From Bradyrhizobium quebecense (lineage in GTDB: Bacteria > Pseudomonadota > Alphaproteobacteria > Rhizobiales > Xanthobacteraceae), in the NCBI RefSeq assembly GCF_013373795.3, contig NZ_CP088022.1, positions 5,022,001 to 5,086,000 of the forward strand: a stretch of DNA of 64,000 nt, read 5' to 3'. Positions within the stretch are counted from its first letter, which is position 1; every line of letters starts with the position of its first letter. The position numbers and the translations under genes were made by a program. Below are positions 50,459-58,195 of this stretch, piece by piece. Below the pieces are notes generated by a model. The model was not told the origin of the DNA, searched no databases, and saw nothing but the letters and a program-made list of their open reading frames with translations.

Positions 50459-52039
50459 GGCCAGCACCCGCCAGCGGAAGAACGTGGTGTCCGACGGCGG
50501 CGACAGATCGGGTATCCAGCCGCTGATCTTCTCCAGCGCATAGGTGTCCATCACCATGCCGCGCCAGCTCCGCGTCACGCGCTCCAGCGGCTGGCGCACC
50601 GCTGATGTCTCGCTCCATAGCGCGAGGTTGTTCTCGGGCTCGCGCCCGACATAGATGCCGACGTGATCCCTGATCGAGCTGATGCCGGGATCGGCAAAGC
50701 CCTGGAAGCGGCCGCGCTCATTGACCTCAATCACCGGCACCCGCCCGCGCAGCATCCAGCGCAGCATCGCATAGGTGCGATAATCCGTGGTCGCGACCCA
50801 AGTCGCGCCGGTCGCCTGCACCTGCGCCAGGGTATGCGCGGCCACTACATCATAGCCCGCCTCGGTGCCGATCGGATCGGTGCGGCCGATCAGATTCCAC
50901 GGCGCGAACATGTAATAGAGGAAGACGCAGACGACGAAGACGATGCCCGATGTGATCGCAGTCCGCGCCCAGGAGACGGTCGATTTGATGAGCCCGAGCG
51001 ACCAGCCCTCGAACGGCATCCGCGTGACATTGATGGCGAGCGCCGCAAAGCCCGCCGGCCACAGGAACATCGGCCAGGTGTCGCCGACCCGCAAGGTCAG
51101 TGACTTCCAGAGGAAATAGACGAACGGCACCAGCACCGCGGTTGCAAGCAGGATCGCGACCGGCTCGCGCCTGCTATAGCCGCGCCATGCCGTCAGCACT
51201 GTCCCGAACAGCGTTACCGGCAGCAGCACGAAGCCGACCAGGCCGAACTGCATGCCGATGAACTCGCCGAGCGTGCGCAGCGTGAAGGCGCGCTCGGCGG
51301 TGGCGCGCACCGCCTGGAAGCGGAACGAGGCCCAGTCATGCTCCGCATTCCAGATCAACACCGGCGCGAATACGACGATCGCGATCAGCGCAGCGAGGTA
51401 GGGATACGGACTGCGCAGCCAGCGCCAGCGCCAGTCCGGCACGAGCGCAAAGGCGAGCACCGCCGGCGCGAACATGATCGCGGTGAATTTCGACAGCAGC
51501 GACAGCCCGGCGAACAGCCCTGCGGCGAGCCACCAGCGCCCGTCATTGCTTTGCGCGAGCCGCACCAGCGACCACAACATTGCAACCGAAAACGGGATCA
51601 GCGCCGTGTCGGGCGCGACCTTGGCCATTAACAACCCGTAATAAAGCGCGGCCTCCGGCAGCAGCAGCGCTAGCATCACGGCACGGACATTGTTTGACGT
51701 CACGCGGCGGACGATGTCGGCGAGCAGGAGCTGGGTGGCCAGCATCGCCACGATGCCACCGAGGCGGACGCCAAGATTGGTGTCGCCGAGGATCGCTGTG
51801 CCAAAACGGATGAACCAGGCGACCATCGGGGGATGGTCGAGGAAGGACAGCACGTTTTCCGTCGACCAGGTCCAGTAATAGGCCTCGTCGGTGCGCAGAT
51901 CGAGCGCATGGGCATAGACCAGCCGCATCGCGGTCATGGCGACGATCACGGCGATGACGCCGCGCCAATCCGGCGCGCGCGAACGGGCCGGCTTAACGCT
52001 GATGTTATCGGCTCCGGATTGGGCTCGGGCTATCGTCAC
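50420..52039 (-). CDS. GT39-family membrane glycosyltransferase
   Basis: 539 residues, multi-pass membrane protein like ArnT/PMT_2. The acceptor-site motif DLRTDEAYYWTW with Asp-Glu and FLDHPPMVAWF in the first periplasmic loop, then about 11 helices, e.g. FLWKSLTLRVGDTWPMFLWP. It uses a polyprenyl-phosphate sugar donor to modify lipid or protein in the periplasm. The last 14 residues (LAFSFSPRAGRRSG) and the stop codon are encoded by the right arm of a palindromic repeat, so the native C-terminus has been replaced or extended. Confidence 0.88.
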   Translation of the reverse strand: MTIARAQSGADNISVKPARSRAPDWRGVIAVIVAMTAMRLVYAHALDLRTDEAYYWTWSTENVLSFLDHPPMVAWFIRFGTAILGDTNLGVRLGGIVAMLATQLLLADIVRRVTSNNVRAVMLALLLPEAALYYGLLMAKVAPDTALIPFSVAMLWSLVRLAQSNDGRWWLAAGLFAGLSLLSKFTAIMFAPAVLAFALVPDWRWRWLRSPYPYLAALIAIVVFAPVLIWNAEHDWASFRFQAVRATAERAFTLRTLGEFIGMQFGLVGFVLLPVTLFGTVLTAWRGYSRREPVAILLATAVLVPFVYFLWKSLTLRVGDTWPMFLWPAGFAALAINVTRMPFEGWSLGLIKSTVSWARTAITSGIVFVVCVFLYYMFAPWNLIGRTDPIGTEAGYDVVAAHTLAQVQATGATWVATTDYRTYAMLRWMLRGRVPVIEVNERGRFQGFADPGISSIRDHVGIYVGREPENNLALWSETSAVRQPLERVTRSWRGMVMDTYALEKISGWIPDLSPPSDTTFFRWRVLAFSFSPRAGRRSG

Positions 52040-52154
52040 GGCGCTTTTTGTTCGACTCTTAACGGAGTGTCAACGTGCCGCACGGCCCGCTACCGCGGCC
52101 CGTCCGGACCCGCGGTGGTGTTCAGCGCGGGAATTAAGCACTAGAATTGCCGAT

Positions 52155-53900
52155 ATGAATCACATGGCCTCCCCCTCGCGCGAGCGTTTGCAGGAAATGG
52201 CCCGCGGCGTCGGCCAGCGGCAGGTTCGCCTGGTCACGGGGGCGATCATGTTCGCCTACCTGATCAGTCATTTCCTCAACCACGCGCTCGGCAATATCTC
52301 GACCGAGGCGATGGCGATCGGGGTGCATTACCACACCGAATTCTGGCAGTTCCTGCCGGTCGCGATCGTGTTCTACACCGCCTGCCTGGTGCATACCGGG
52401 CTCGGGATCTGGGCGCTGTATCAGCGCCGCGAGTTCCACTGGAAGGCGATCGAGCCGCTGCAGCTCACGCTTGGCCTCAGTATCCCGATGCTGATCGTCG
52501 CGCACGTCGTCGGTGTGCGGCTTGGCAAGACCCTGTACGGACACGAGAAGCTCTACCCGCAGGAGCTGTACACGTTCTTCATCGCCTCGCCGAACCGGCT
52601 GTGGCTGATGCTGGCGGTACTGCTGATCGCCTGGGTGCATGGCTGCATCGGCCTGTATTTCTGGCTGCGGCTGCGTGCGTTCTTTACGCGCGCTGCGCCG
52701 TTCCTGCTCGCCACGGCCGTGCTGATCCCGACGCTGGCGATACTCGGCATCTATCAGGCCGGCCGCGCCACCATCGCCGACTACCAGGATTCCGACTGGC
52801 GGCGCGAGGAGCTCTCGGTGCAGAAGCTCGGGACGGCGGCCCAAGGAACCACGCTCGAGAAGATCACGGATGACCTGACGATCGGCTATCTCGGCCTGCT
52901 CGGCCTCGTGCTGCTGGCGCGCGGCGCGCGTGCTCTGCTGGAACGCCGCGGCGGCATGATCGCGCTGTCCTATGGCAACGGCCGCACGCTGCGGGTGCCG
53001 AAGGGATTGAGCGTGCTGGAAGCGAGCCTGCGCTACAACGTGCCGCATGCGAGCGTCTGCGGCGGCCGTGCGCGCTGCTCGACCTGCCGCATCCGCATCA
53101 TCGGCGATCACGCCGCCCTCCCCGAGCCTTCCCCGCGCGAAGCCTTCGTGCTGCACCGGGTCGGTACCGACGATCCGTCGATCCGGCTGGCCTGCCAGTT
53201 GCGGCCGACCACCGACCTGGCCTTCTTTCAGCTGTTCCTGCCGCACACGATGTCGGCGAACGCGCACGCCGCCAATCCGACACGGGTCGGCCAGGAGCGT
53301 TATCTCGTCAGCATGTTCGTCGACATGCGCGGCTCGACGCAGCTTGCCGAGAAGCGGCTGCCGTTCGACACCGTGTTCATCGTCAACCGCTTCCTCGGCG
53401 CGGTGTCGCAGGCGGTGCTGGAAGCCGGCGGACGGCCCAACCAGTTCATCGGCGACGGCATGCTGGCGCTGTTCGGGCTCACCACCGACCGGCAGGTGGC
53501 CTGCCGCCAGGCGCTGCGCGCGGCGACGCTGATCGCAGCCAATATCGACGAGCTGAACCAGTTTCTCAGCCACGATTTGCGTGAGCCGATCCGCTTCGGC
53601 ATCGGCATCCATGGCGGCGAGGTGATCGTCGGCGACATCGGCTATCGCGACCACATGGTGTTCACCGCGCTCGGCGATGCCGTCAACGTCGCGGCACGGC
53701 TGCAGGACATGACGAAAGCGCTGGCCTGCGAGGCAGTCATCTCCGACGAGGTGCGCGTCACCGCCGGGCTCGCCGACGATGCCCTGCCGGCGCAGGAGGT
53801 CGCGATCCGCGGCCGCAACGAGCCGATGACCGTGCGCACCGTCGAGGCGACGCGCGTCCTGTCCGCGCTGGTCGATGACCGGCACGCCGTCGCGGCCTGA
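52155..53900 (+). CDS. Membrane class III nucleotidyl cyclase with cytochrome-b-like anchor and [2Fe-2S] domain
   Basis: 581 residues. The first 265 form a multi-helix membrane anchor with histidines in successive helices (His39, His43, His80, His117, His162), like an SdhC/diheme-b anchor. A ferredoxin domain follows with Cys302, Cys308, Cys311 and Cys347 (C-x5-C-x2-C-x35-C). The catalytic domain (about 383-540) has both metal aspartates, Asp390 (FVDMRGST) and Asp434 (GDGMLALFG), and NVAARLQ. At the adenine-Lys position there is Gln430 (NQFIGDG), so cAMP as product is not certain. It probably couples quinone or membrane redox state to a cyclic nucleotide. Confidence 0.9.
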   Translation: MNHMASPSRERLQEMARGVGQRQVRLVTGAIMFAYLISHFLNHALGNISTEAMAIGVHYHTEFWQFLPVAIVFYTACLVHTGLGIWALYQRREFHWKAIEPLQLTLGLSIPMLIVAHVVGVRLGKTLYGHEKLYPQELYTFFIASPNRLWLMLAVLLIAWVHGCIGLYFWLRLRAFFTRAAPFLLATAVLIPTLAILGIYQAGRATIADYQDSDWRREELSVQKLGTAAQGTTLEKITDDLTIGYLGLLGLVLLARGARALLERRGGMIALSYGNGRTLRVPKGLSVLEASLRYNVPHASVCGGRARCSTCRIRIIGDHAALPEPSPREAFVLHRVGTDDPSIRLACQLRPTTDLAFFQLFLPHTMSANAHAANPTRVGQERYLVSMFVDMRGSTQLAEKRLPFDTVFIVNRFLGAVSQAVLEAGGRPNQFIGDGMLALFGLTTDRQVACRQALRAATLIAANIDELNQFLSHDLREPIRFGIGIHGGEVIVGDIGYRDHMVFTALGDAVNVAARLQDMTKALACEAVISDEVRVTAGLADDALPAQEVAIRGRNEPMTVRTVEATRVLSALVDDRHAVAA

Positions 53901-54062
53901 CCGGTTCATCTCCCCCTTCACCGAATGTGACCTGCCGCACATCCGAAGCTGCGTTGAGCGGAGATGCTCGAACGCGCCCGGTGCCGGATGCGACTGACTG
54001 GCGATGGGTAACACTGCAACCGCGCCGCGACAGAGTTCAACGCGCATCTGAAGGAGACGACC

Positions 54063-54290
54063 ATGCTTCGCAAAGTCACGCTTGCTCTCGCGACTGCCGC
54101 AACGCTTGCTGCCGCCGCGCTGGCGCCGACCTCGGCTTCGGCCAAGCCGTTCTTCTGGCATCCGTATCACCATCACTTCTGGGGTGGCCCGGGCATCTCC
54201 GTCGGCTTCGTCGATTCCGGCTGCTACGTCACCCGCCTGGTGATGACGCCCTATGGCTATCGCTATCGCACCGTGAACGTCTGCTACTGA
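54063..54290 (+). CDS. Small secreted His/aromatic-rich protein
   Basis: 75 residues. Signal peptide 1-27 (LALATAATLAAAALAPTSASA), mature part KPFFWHPYHHHFWGGPG..., with two cysteines (GCYV and VNVCY) that could form a disulfide. Its His-aromatic stretch may bind a metal. AAGGAGAC lies before the ATG. Short proteins with GYRYRTVNVCY endings are common in Bradyrhizobium and have no known role. A good terminator follows. Confidence 0.75.
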   Translation: MLRKVTLALATAATLAAAALAPTSASAKPFFWHPYHHHFWGGPGISVGFVDSGCYVTRLVMTPYGYRYRTVNVCY

Positions 54291-54312
54291 TCCAGCCTTC
54301 TTGATGGAAATG

Positions 54313-54344
54313 CCCCGGTCGCCGCATGCGACCGGGGCTTTTCG
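54313..54344 (+). terminator. Rho-independent terminator
   Basis: CCCCGGTCGC, a CGCAT loop and GCGACCGGGG form a perfect 10-bp stem followed by CTTTTC. It ends the small secreted protein gene. Confidence 0.85.
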
Positions 54345-54529
54345 TTGTTGCGACGCAACGCCAAAGCACGATGAGATTTAGGGTGGATGGACGCTGCGAA
54401 AGCTCAATTGACTTGCAGTTGTCAGGTGCGACATTTGTCGCCGCGCGCATTCCATGATGCGAACGCGCGCAAGGCAAGGTGAGTCTGGTGATGACCAGCT
54501 CACGACAGAACAGCTTCGGAGGAAGCGGA

Positions 54530-55729
54530 ATGCTCGATCGACGAGACTTGATGAAGCGCGCCGGATTGGCCGCTTTGGTGACGGGGTTGGGATCAAGGGG
54601 CGCATTCGCCCTCGACACCGTGACGCTGCCTTTCGGCAATGGCGAACGGCCGCTGGTGCGCTACCCGCAGAAGCGCCCGATGATCGGCCTGACCGCCCGG
54701 CCGCCGCAGCTGGAAACGCCCTTTGCGGTCTTCAACGACGGCCCGCTCACGCCGAACAACGCGTTCTTCGTCCGCTACCACCTCGCCGGCGTCCCCTACG
54801 ATCTCGATCCGGATAAGTTCGCGCTCGAGATCAAGGGCAAGGTCGACAAGCCGCTGAAGCTCTCGCTGAAGGAGATCCGGAAGCTCAAAGCCACCGAGCT
54901 CGTCGCCGTCAACCAGTGCTCCGGCAACAGCCGCGGCTTCTTCAACCCGCGCGTCGCCGGCGGCCAGCTCGGCAACGGCACGATGGGCTGCGCGCGCTGG
55001 CACGGCGTGCCGCTGAAGACCGTGCTCGACATGGCCGGCGTGCAGGCCGGCGCCAAGCAGGTCACCTTCAATGGCATGGACGGTCCGGTGATGGACACGA
55101 CACCTGACTTCGTGAAGGCGCTCGACATCGACCATGCACGCGACGGCGAGGTGATGCTGGCCTGGGGCATGAACGGCGAGGACCTGCCATTCCTCAACGG
55201 CTTCCCGCTCCGCCTCGTGGTGCCCGGCTATTACGGCACCTATTGGGTCAAGCACCTCAACGAGATCACCGTGATCGACAACGTCTTCGAGGGCTTCTGG
55301 ATGAAGTCGGCCTACCGGATTCCGGACACGCCGAACAATGCGGTCGAGCCCGGCACCGCACCAAAGGCGACGATCCCGATCAACCGCTTCACGGTGCGCT
55401 CGTTCATCACCAGCGTTGCCGACGGCGCCAAGCTGAAGGCCGGCCACACCACGCTGCGCGGCATCGCCTTCGACGGCGGCAAGGGCATCAAGGAGGTCGC
55501 GGTCTCGATCGACGGCGGCAAGAGCTGGACGCCGGCCAAGCTCGGCAAGGATCTCGGCAAATACGCCTTCCGCGAATGGAAGCTGAAGGTGGCGCTCCCG
55601 GCGGGCCCCTCGGACCTGAAGGTGCGCGCCACCAACAATGCCGGCGACACCCAGCCGATGGATCCGTTGTGGAATCCCGCCGGCTATCTGCGCAACGTCG
55701 TCGAAACCGTGCGCGTCACCGCGGCGTGA
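54530..55729 (+). CDS. sorA: Sulfite dehydrogenase catalytic subunit (SorA-like molybdoenzyme)
   Basis: 399 residues. A Tat signal (DRRDLMKRAGLAALVTG) precedes the sulfite-oxidase fold: NQCSGNSRGFF with the Mo-ligating Cys, GTMGCARWHGVPL, GYYGTYWVKHLNEI, and a C-terminal dimerisation Ig-like domain (IKEVAVSIDGGKSW). GGAGGAAG before the ATG at 54530 decides the start over a possible earlier one. With the monoheme cytochrome c next to it the pair is a periplasmic SorAB sulfite:cytochrome c oxidoreductase. Confidence 0.92.
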   Translation: MLDRRDLMKRAGLAALVTGLGSRGAFALDTVTLPFGNGERPLVRYPQKRPMIGLTARPPQLETPFAVFNDGPLTPNNAFFVRYHLAGVPYDLDPDKFALEIKGKVDKPLKLSLKEIRKLKATELVAVNQCSGNSRGFFNPRVAGGQLGNGTMGCARWHGVPLKTVLDMAGVQAGAKQVTFNGMDGPVMDTTPDFVKALDIDHARDGEVMLAWGMNGEDLPFLNGFPLRLVVPGYYGTYWVKHLNEITVIDNVFEGFWMKSAYRIPDTPNNAVEPGTAPKATIPINRFTVRSFITSVADGAKLKAGHTTLRGIAFDGGKGIKEVAVSIDGGKSWTPAKLGKDLGKYAFREWKLKVALPAGPSDLKVRATNNAGDTQPMDPLWNPAGYLRNVVETVRVTAA

Positions 55730-55740
55730 GGAGAAGCATC

Positions 55741-56052
55741 ATGACCAGCAAGCTGCTTCCCTCCCTCGCCGCGATCGCCATGCTGACGATCGGCACCGCT
55801 ATTGCCGCGCCGGTCAACTACACGCTTCCCGAGGAGACTGCGACCTTCAAGCCCGGTCCTAATCTCGACGTGGTGCAGAACAACTGCACCGCCTGCCACT
55901 CGGCCGACTACATCAAGACCCAGCCGCAGGGCGAGAAGTTCAAGAAGGACTTCTGGCAAGCCGAGGTGACCAAGATGATCAAGGTCTACGGCGCACCAAT
56001 CGACCAGGCCGACGTCGGCAAGATCGTCGAGTATCTTTCCGCGACCTATTGA
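55741..56052 (+). CDS. sorB: Monoheme cytochrome c subunit of sulfite dehydrogenase (SorB-like)
   Basis: 103 residues, signal peptide 1-22 ([17 protein letters not shown]). Heme c motif CTACH followed by the axial Met in [11 protein letters not shown], as in SorB. Start 11 bp after the sorA stop. It takes electrons from the SorA Mo centre and passes them to the respiratory chain. The spacing supports one transcript and a tight SorAB complex. Confidence 0.9.
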   Translation: MTSKLLPSLAAIAMLTIGTAIAAPVNYTLPEETATFKPGPNLDVVQNNCTACHSADYIKTQPQGEKFKKDFWQAEVTKMIKVYGAPIDQADVGKIVEYLSATY

Positions 56053-56336
56053 GACGCGGCCGATCCATTTCCCCTCGCACTGGCAGAAAGCCCGCGCGCG
56101 GGGCTATCGATCTAATTTGGTTCAGTGGAACCGATCTTTTTTGCAGCGCATCAATTGATTACGAAACAGGCAATCTGGCACCAAAACCTCGCAAAGCGGG
56201 TTGTTTCCGAGCAAAAACACACCGTGGTTTGATCTACCCAGCTTTTTTCAAACTGCTATCCTGTGCGGTACGGACAAGCCGGTTTGTGCGGGGACCGACT
56301 GGTCTGTTTTCGATTGATTCCGCGGAGACGACTGGA
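56053..56336 (+). promoter_or_regulatory. Long leader upstream of the cold-shock gene
   Basis: 284 bp without a gene, with AT-rich tracts (GATCTTTTTTGC near 56,130) that could hold the promoter, and an untranslated region typical of cold-shock genes, where leader folding controls translation with temperature. GCGGAGACGACT just before the ATG provides the ribosome site. The fold was not computed. Confidence 0.45.
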
Positions 56337-56537
56337 ATGCCCAAAGGTACAGTGAAGTGGTTCAACCCGACCAAGGGTTATGGATTCATCCAGCCCGCTA
56401 CAGGCGGCAAGGACATTTTCGTTCATATTTCAGCAGTTCAGAAGGCCGGTCTTCAGAGCCTCAACGAAGGCCAGTCTGTTGAATACGAAGAGATTGCCAA
56501 TCGCGGCAAGACGTCAGCCGAGAACCTCAAGGTCTAG
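56337..56537 (+). CDS. cspA: Cold-shock DNA/RNA-binding protein
   Basis: 66 residues, single [18 protein letters not shown] contains RNP1-like aromatic residues (KGYGFI) and DIFVHISAV is RNP2. It has the usual length and no extension. Expected to act as a nucleic-acid chaperone. Several csp copies usually occur in rhizobia; the symbol is generic. Confidence 0.92.
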   Translation: MPKGTVKWFNPTKGYGFIQPATGGKDIFVHISAVQKAGLQSLNEGQSVEYEEIANRGKTSAENLKV

Positions 56538-56561
56538 CGCACCGCGCAAGATCCAGCGGCG

Positions 56562-56586
56562 CACTCTCGGACAAGATCCGGGAGTG
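56562..56586 (+). terminator. Hairpin downstream of the cold-shock gene
   Basis: CACTCTCGGA and TCCGGGAGTG form an imperfect 10-bp stem 25 bp after the stop. No T-run. The rest of the stretch to 56,848 (about 260 bp) shows no gene. Confidence 0.4.
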
Positions 56587-56848
56587 AGGGCCGATCCAAC
56601 ATCACACGACGTGACGTTCGGCGGAGCGGGCACGGCGCACGCGCGCCACGGCGTTGAACTTTTTCGGCCGCCACCGATCGCGTGCCGCTATTGGCCATTT
56701 GACCGTCACATCCGGCACCGCCCCATTGCTGTGGCCCGCCGCACGTCAGCCTCACCGACAATCGCGGGATGTCTCTCTCCATCGTGCCCCGGGCCGCGAC
56801 GAAAAATGCGCCGTGAACGGAACGCGCACGGCAGGAACGTTCAGCCGT

Positions 56849-57499
56849 TCAATCTTCCGTCACCCATTTGGCGACGGTCATGACGTCAGGCGGTTGCAGA
56901 TAGCCGCGAGGCCAGAGATCGACGGCCCATTCCACCTTGGTCGTGCGTTCGAGCAGGACGGCGGTGTTGTGCGGCGTTTGTCCCAGCGAAAATCCGCGAT
57001 AGTGGGGATCACCGACGTCGTGGAACTTGAACAGGTTCCACGACTGCATCACCAGCATCAGGCTGGTCGTGTTGCGGGTAGTGTCCCAACAATCGTAATT
57101 GTGCTTGTCGTCGTTGGCGCGGAAGTCGGCTTTCGCCACGCGCTTGTCGGTGCCGAGGATCGGCCCCATCCGGCGGTCGAACCAGATCACGGCCTTTTGC
57201 ACGGCGGCGCGTTCGGCGGCGGCGCTGGCGCGGCCCGTGGCCATGATCCTGGTCAGGGCCGCCCGGTCGGCCGCGCTGAAGTCGAGCATCTCGCGGCGCC
57301 GGCAGACGAAGCCGTAGCACACCGTCATCGTCGAGGCCGACGGTGGATAGATCGAGACCGATGTATAGAGCTGCATGATGCCGGAGCTGAACTCGGCCGC
57401 GCGGGACGGCGTCATCGCGGACAGGGACAAGATGGCCGCGCATAACGCGCCGGCAACCCCGGTTCGCTTCGCACCTATCGGCTGATTGGCATCGTCCAT
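56849..57499 (-). CDS. Secreted hypothetical protein
   Basis: 216 residues. Signal peptide in the first 35 residues (VAGALCAAILSLSAMTPSRAAE). The mature part contains MTVCYGFVCRRREMLDF with two Cys, a helical part with ALTRIMATGRASAAAERAAVQKA, and NDDKHNYDCWDTTRNTTSLM with a third Cys, followed by FHDVGDPHYRGFS and AVDLWPRGYLQPP. I recognise no family. GGGGGCCGCGAC precedes the ATG at 57499; an upstream frame is out of family composition. Role unknown, periplasmic. Confidence 0.7.
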   Translation of the reverse strand: MDDANQPIGAKRTGVAGALCAAILSLSAMTPSRAAEFSSGIMQLYTSVSIYPPSASTMTVCYGFVCRRREMLDFSAADRAALTRIMATGRASAAAERAAVQKAVIWFDRRMGPILGTDKRVAKADFRANDDKHNYDCWDTTRNTTSLMLVMQSWNLFKFHDVGDPHYRGFSLGQTPHNTAVLLERTTKVEWAVDLWPRGYLQPPDVMTVAKWVTED

Positions 57500-57603
57500 G
57501 TCGCGGCCCCCACAACTGGGGGCAGAATTATCGCGGGTGCGCCGCGATGCCAAGACATCCTGCGTACATCCTGCGCATGGCTGTGGATCAGATCCGGAGC
57601 CTT

Positions 57604-58068
57604 TCAGCCGACCGGCAGCGGCGCGTCGCGCTTGACTTCCTCCATCACCGCGTAGGTTCGCGTCTCGCGCACGCCCGGCAGCGCCAGCAGGGTCTCGCCG
57701 AGAAACCTGCGATAGGCGGTCATGTTGGCGACGCGCGCCTTGACCAGATAGTCGAAGCCGCCGGCCACCATGTGACACTCCAGCACTTCCGGCGCGGTCT
57801 GGACGGCCCTGGCGAACTTCTCGAATACGTCGGGCGTGGTCTTGTCGAGCAGCACCTCGACAAACACCAGGAGGCCGAGCCCGAGCCGGTGCGGATTGAG
57901 CCGCGCGCCATAGCCTTCGACGAAACCATCGCGCTGCAGCCGCTTCAGCCGCTCGCCGACCGAGGTCGGCGACAGGCCGATCCGCTCAGCCAGCTCCACA
58001 TTGGCAATCCGGCCATCCCCTTGCAGGATCGAGAGGATTTTGCGGTCGATCTTATCTATGTCTGTCAT
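57604..58068 (-). CDS. putR: Lrp/AsnC-family regulator, probably PutR
   Basis: 154 residues. N-terminal HTH (KIDRKILSILQGDGRIANVELAERIGLSPTSVGERLKRL, read in parts) and the RAM ligand domain (from about 65, LGLGLLVFVEVLL; GFDYLVKARVANM). Divergent from putA with 127 bp between. In Agrobacterium and Rhodobacter the proline-responsive activator of putA is an Lrp-family PutR in this same divergent arrangement, so the name is by position and family. Confidence 0.88.
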   Translation of the reverse strand: MTDIDKIDRKILSILQGDGRIANVELAERIGLSPTSVGERLKRLQRDGFVEGYGARLNPHRLGLGLLVFVEVLLDKTTPDVFEKFARAVQTAPEVLECHMVAGGFDYLVKARVANMTAYRRFLGETLLALPGVRETRTYAVMEEVKRDAPLPVG

Positions 58069-58195
58069 ATCTACGGCAATACTCTAGTTGATCCTGATTT
58101 CCTAAGGCAAATCTGCTAATTTGTCTATCGAACTACGGTCCACGGGCGCGTAGGTATTCCCGTGCAACCCTCGAGGAACCGCCCAAGGAATCGTC

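Noticed and set aside
52134..54176. 680-codon minus-strand frame opposite the cyclase
   Set aside because: Shadow frame with Arg/Gln/Asp-rich text; the plus strand has ferredoxin and cyclase motifs.
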